Assembly (NCBI GenBank): GCA_021202325.1
Contig: JAJQDF010000252.1
Span: 1-6,444 of the forward strand
Source of the DNA: Clostridiales bacterium
Lineage (GTDB): Bacteria > Bacillota > Clostridia > Lachnospirales > Anaerotignaceae
Direction of reading: 5' to 3'
Length of the DNA stretch: 6,444 nt
This document shows, one piece after another, positions 5,640-6,444 of the stretch. The position numbers and the translations under genes were made by a program. The notes beneath the pieces were generated by a model, which saw nothing but the letters and a program-made list of their open reading frames with translations, was not told the origin of the DNA and ran no database searches. Within the stretch, counting starts at the first letter, position 1; every line of letters begins with the position of its first letter.

Positions 5640-5668
5640 ATTTTAGCATTATGTGAAATTGATGTCAA
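5640..5668 (-). promoter_or_regulatory. Sigma-A-type promoter of the thiM-thiE operon
   Basis: On the minus strand a perfect -35 TTGACA (5668-5663) is separated by exactly 17 nt from the -10 TAAAAT (5645-5640). A TGC just before the -10 makes it an extended -10. Transcription should begin near 5632-5634, about 10 nt before the aptamer. The whole promoter fits in the short gap after the acyltransferase-like gene's stop codon, so the thi operon has its own start. Confidence 0.85.
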
Positions 5669-5677
5669 TACAAAAAT

Positions 5678-6444
5678 TTATCTGTCTATATTGTCATGCA
5701 CTATATGTTTTGGCGGAACGAGCAGAAGCTCCGGCTTCATAACATATTTTTTGAAATCCCTCATGGCCATGGCATATATAAAGCCGTCGGTGGCTCTCTC
5801 GTCGGCAACAAATTTTGTGTTCAGATAGGATTTTTTATGTACTTTGCCGTGCTTATCCATCTTATATACCACGTCGATTGTGCCGATAGCTCCGAAGCAG
5901 GAGAGTGTGCCGAACTCATAAATATGGTGATAGATTGGCATCATGCCAAGGGAGCCCATATTTGTTATGAAAAAGCTGGAATGGAAGGGGCTCAGCTTAT
6001 TAAGTCCCTTTGGCAGAAATCCGTATTTGTCCATAAGCTTAAGCGAATCAAAAGTGAGATGCAGGAAAAAAGCCGGAACGGCGCTGAGAGCGCTTTGCAG
6101 CATATCGAAGGAGGATTTGTTGGTGTCTTCACGAACCTTTTTTTGGCTTAAATCAATGGGCTTAATCTCGTTGTTTATGCGCTCAACAACATCATAGAGG
6201 GTATCCTCCAGCTGGAACCTGGGCATTATTGTGGAACGCTCGCTTTCCTTGGTGAGGCCGCGCATAACGACCATGGAGCCCTTTATTTCGTTTCTGGCAT
6301 ATATTCTGCCGTTTTGCACAAAGCGGTTTATCTCCGGCACATCGACTATGGTTCGAACCATTGCCGCATATATTATCTGATAGAGGGAAAGATTGGGCAG
6401 TTCGCCGCTTCTGCGCATTTCCCTCATGAATTCCTGTGTGTGAG
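5678..6444 (-). CDS. 2-oxo acid dehydrogenase E2-like acyltransferase, N-terminus outside window
   Basis: The frame is open through to the window edge. An ATG at 6427 gives 249 residues, but in-frame codons upstream (HTQEF) continue to the end, and the family normally has a further N-terminal stretch, so I regard the gene as 5'-truncated by the window. The fold is the CoA-dependent acyltransferase (CAT/E2 catalytic domain) superfamily. Positions counted from that ATG: LSLYQIIYAAMVRTI (13-27), PEINRFVQNGRIYARNEI (31-48), SFFITNMGSLG (151-161, the F-T-N-x-G-S block of E2 cores), FGAIGT (178-183), and ADERATDGFIYA (208-219), which corresponds to the catalytic DHRxxDG motif. Here the His is replaced by Glu (E210, codon at 5798-5800). 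No lipoyl or peripheral-subunit-binding domain is seen, although a segment before the edge cannot be excluded. The substrate is unknown. No terminator is visible between this gene and the thi promoter 10 nt downstream. Confidence 0.8.
   Translation of the reverse strand, partial: HTQEFMREMRRSGELPNLSLYQIIYAAMVRTIVDVPEINRFVQNGRIYARNEIKGSMVVMRGLTKESERSTIMPRFQLEDTLYDVVERINNEIKPIDLSQKKVREDTNKSSFDMLQSALSAVPAFFLHLTFDSLKLMDKYGFLPKGLNKLSPFHSSFFITNMGSLGMMPIYHHIYEFGTLSCFGAIGTIDVVYKMDKHGKVHKKSYLNTKFVADERATDGFIYAMAMRDFKKYVMKPELLLVPPKHIVHDNIDR

Noticed and set aside
1..6444. Defence system, toxin-antitoxin pair, prophage or biosynthetic cluster
   Set aside because: No nuclease, helicase, antitoxin, integrase, transposase, leader peptide or carrier-protein signature was found; neighbouring genes are core metabolism and sporulation.

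Overview
The window looks chromosomal and comes from an anaerobic, spore-forming Firmicute, most likely a clostridium of the Lachnospiraceae type. This is inferred from a SpoIID-family protein, a TPP-riboswitch-controlled thiM-thiE pair, strong AGGAGG-like ribosome binding sites, a repeat-rich acidic surface-type protein, and an E2-like acyltransferase of a kind familiar from clostridia. No phage, IS element, CRISPR array, tRNA or rRNA is visible. 

Layout. Positions 61-2579 (+) hold three tightly spaced genes, with gaps of 11 and 15 nt. They are the C-terminal part of an acidic protein built from about 75-residue repeats, a radical SAM protein with a GTG start, and an orphan multi-pass membrane protein. 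A 17-bp-stem hairpin (2603-2643) ends this run. Next is an AT-rich promoter region with an operator-like inverted repeat (2692-2711), followed by a single SpoIID/LytB-domain gene (2791-3756, +). Positions 3757-3890 lie between convergent genes and contain four tandem heptamers and a perfect 15-bp-arm palindrome. 

The minus strand then carries thiE (3891-4592) and thiM (4608-5444) as a two-gene operon. Its leader can be read in full: an extended -10 promoter with a perfect TTGACA, a TPP aptamer (about 5529-5623), an intrinsic terminator (5483-5516) and a strong ribosome binding site. ThiM phosphorylates salvaged hydroxyethylthiazole and ThiE joins the product to HMP-PP to give thiamine phosphate; end-product TPP should shut the operon off by attenuation. 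Upstream on the same strand is a CoA-dependent acyltransferase-like protein (5678 to the window edge, N-terminus cut) in which the usual catalytic His of the HxxxDG motif is Glu. 

Most of the window is ordinary core metabolism and sporulation. I found no convincing new multi-gene system. The items most worth a second look are the His-to-Glu acyltransferase, the uncharacterised radical SAM and membrane protein pair, the broken or displaced 5' end of the repeat protein, and the two intergenic dyads.
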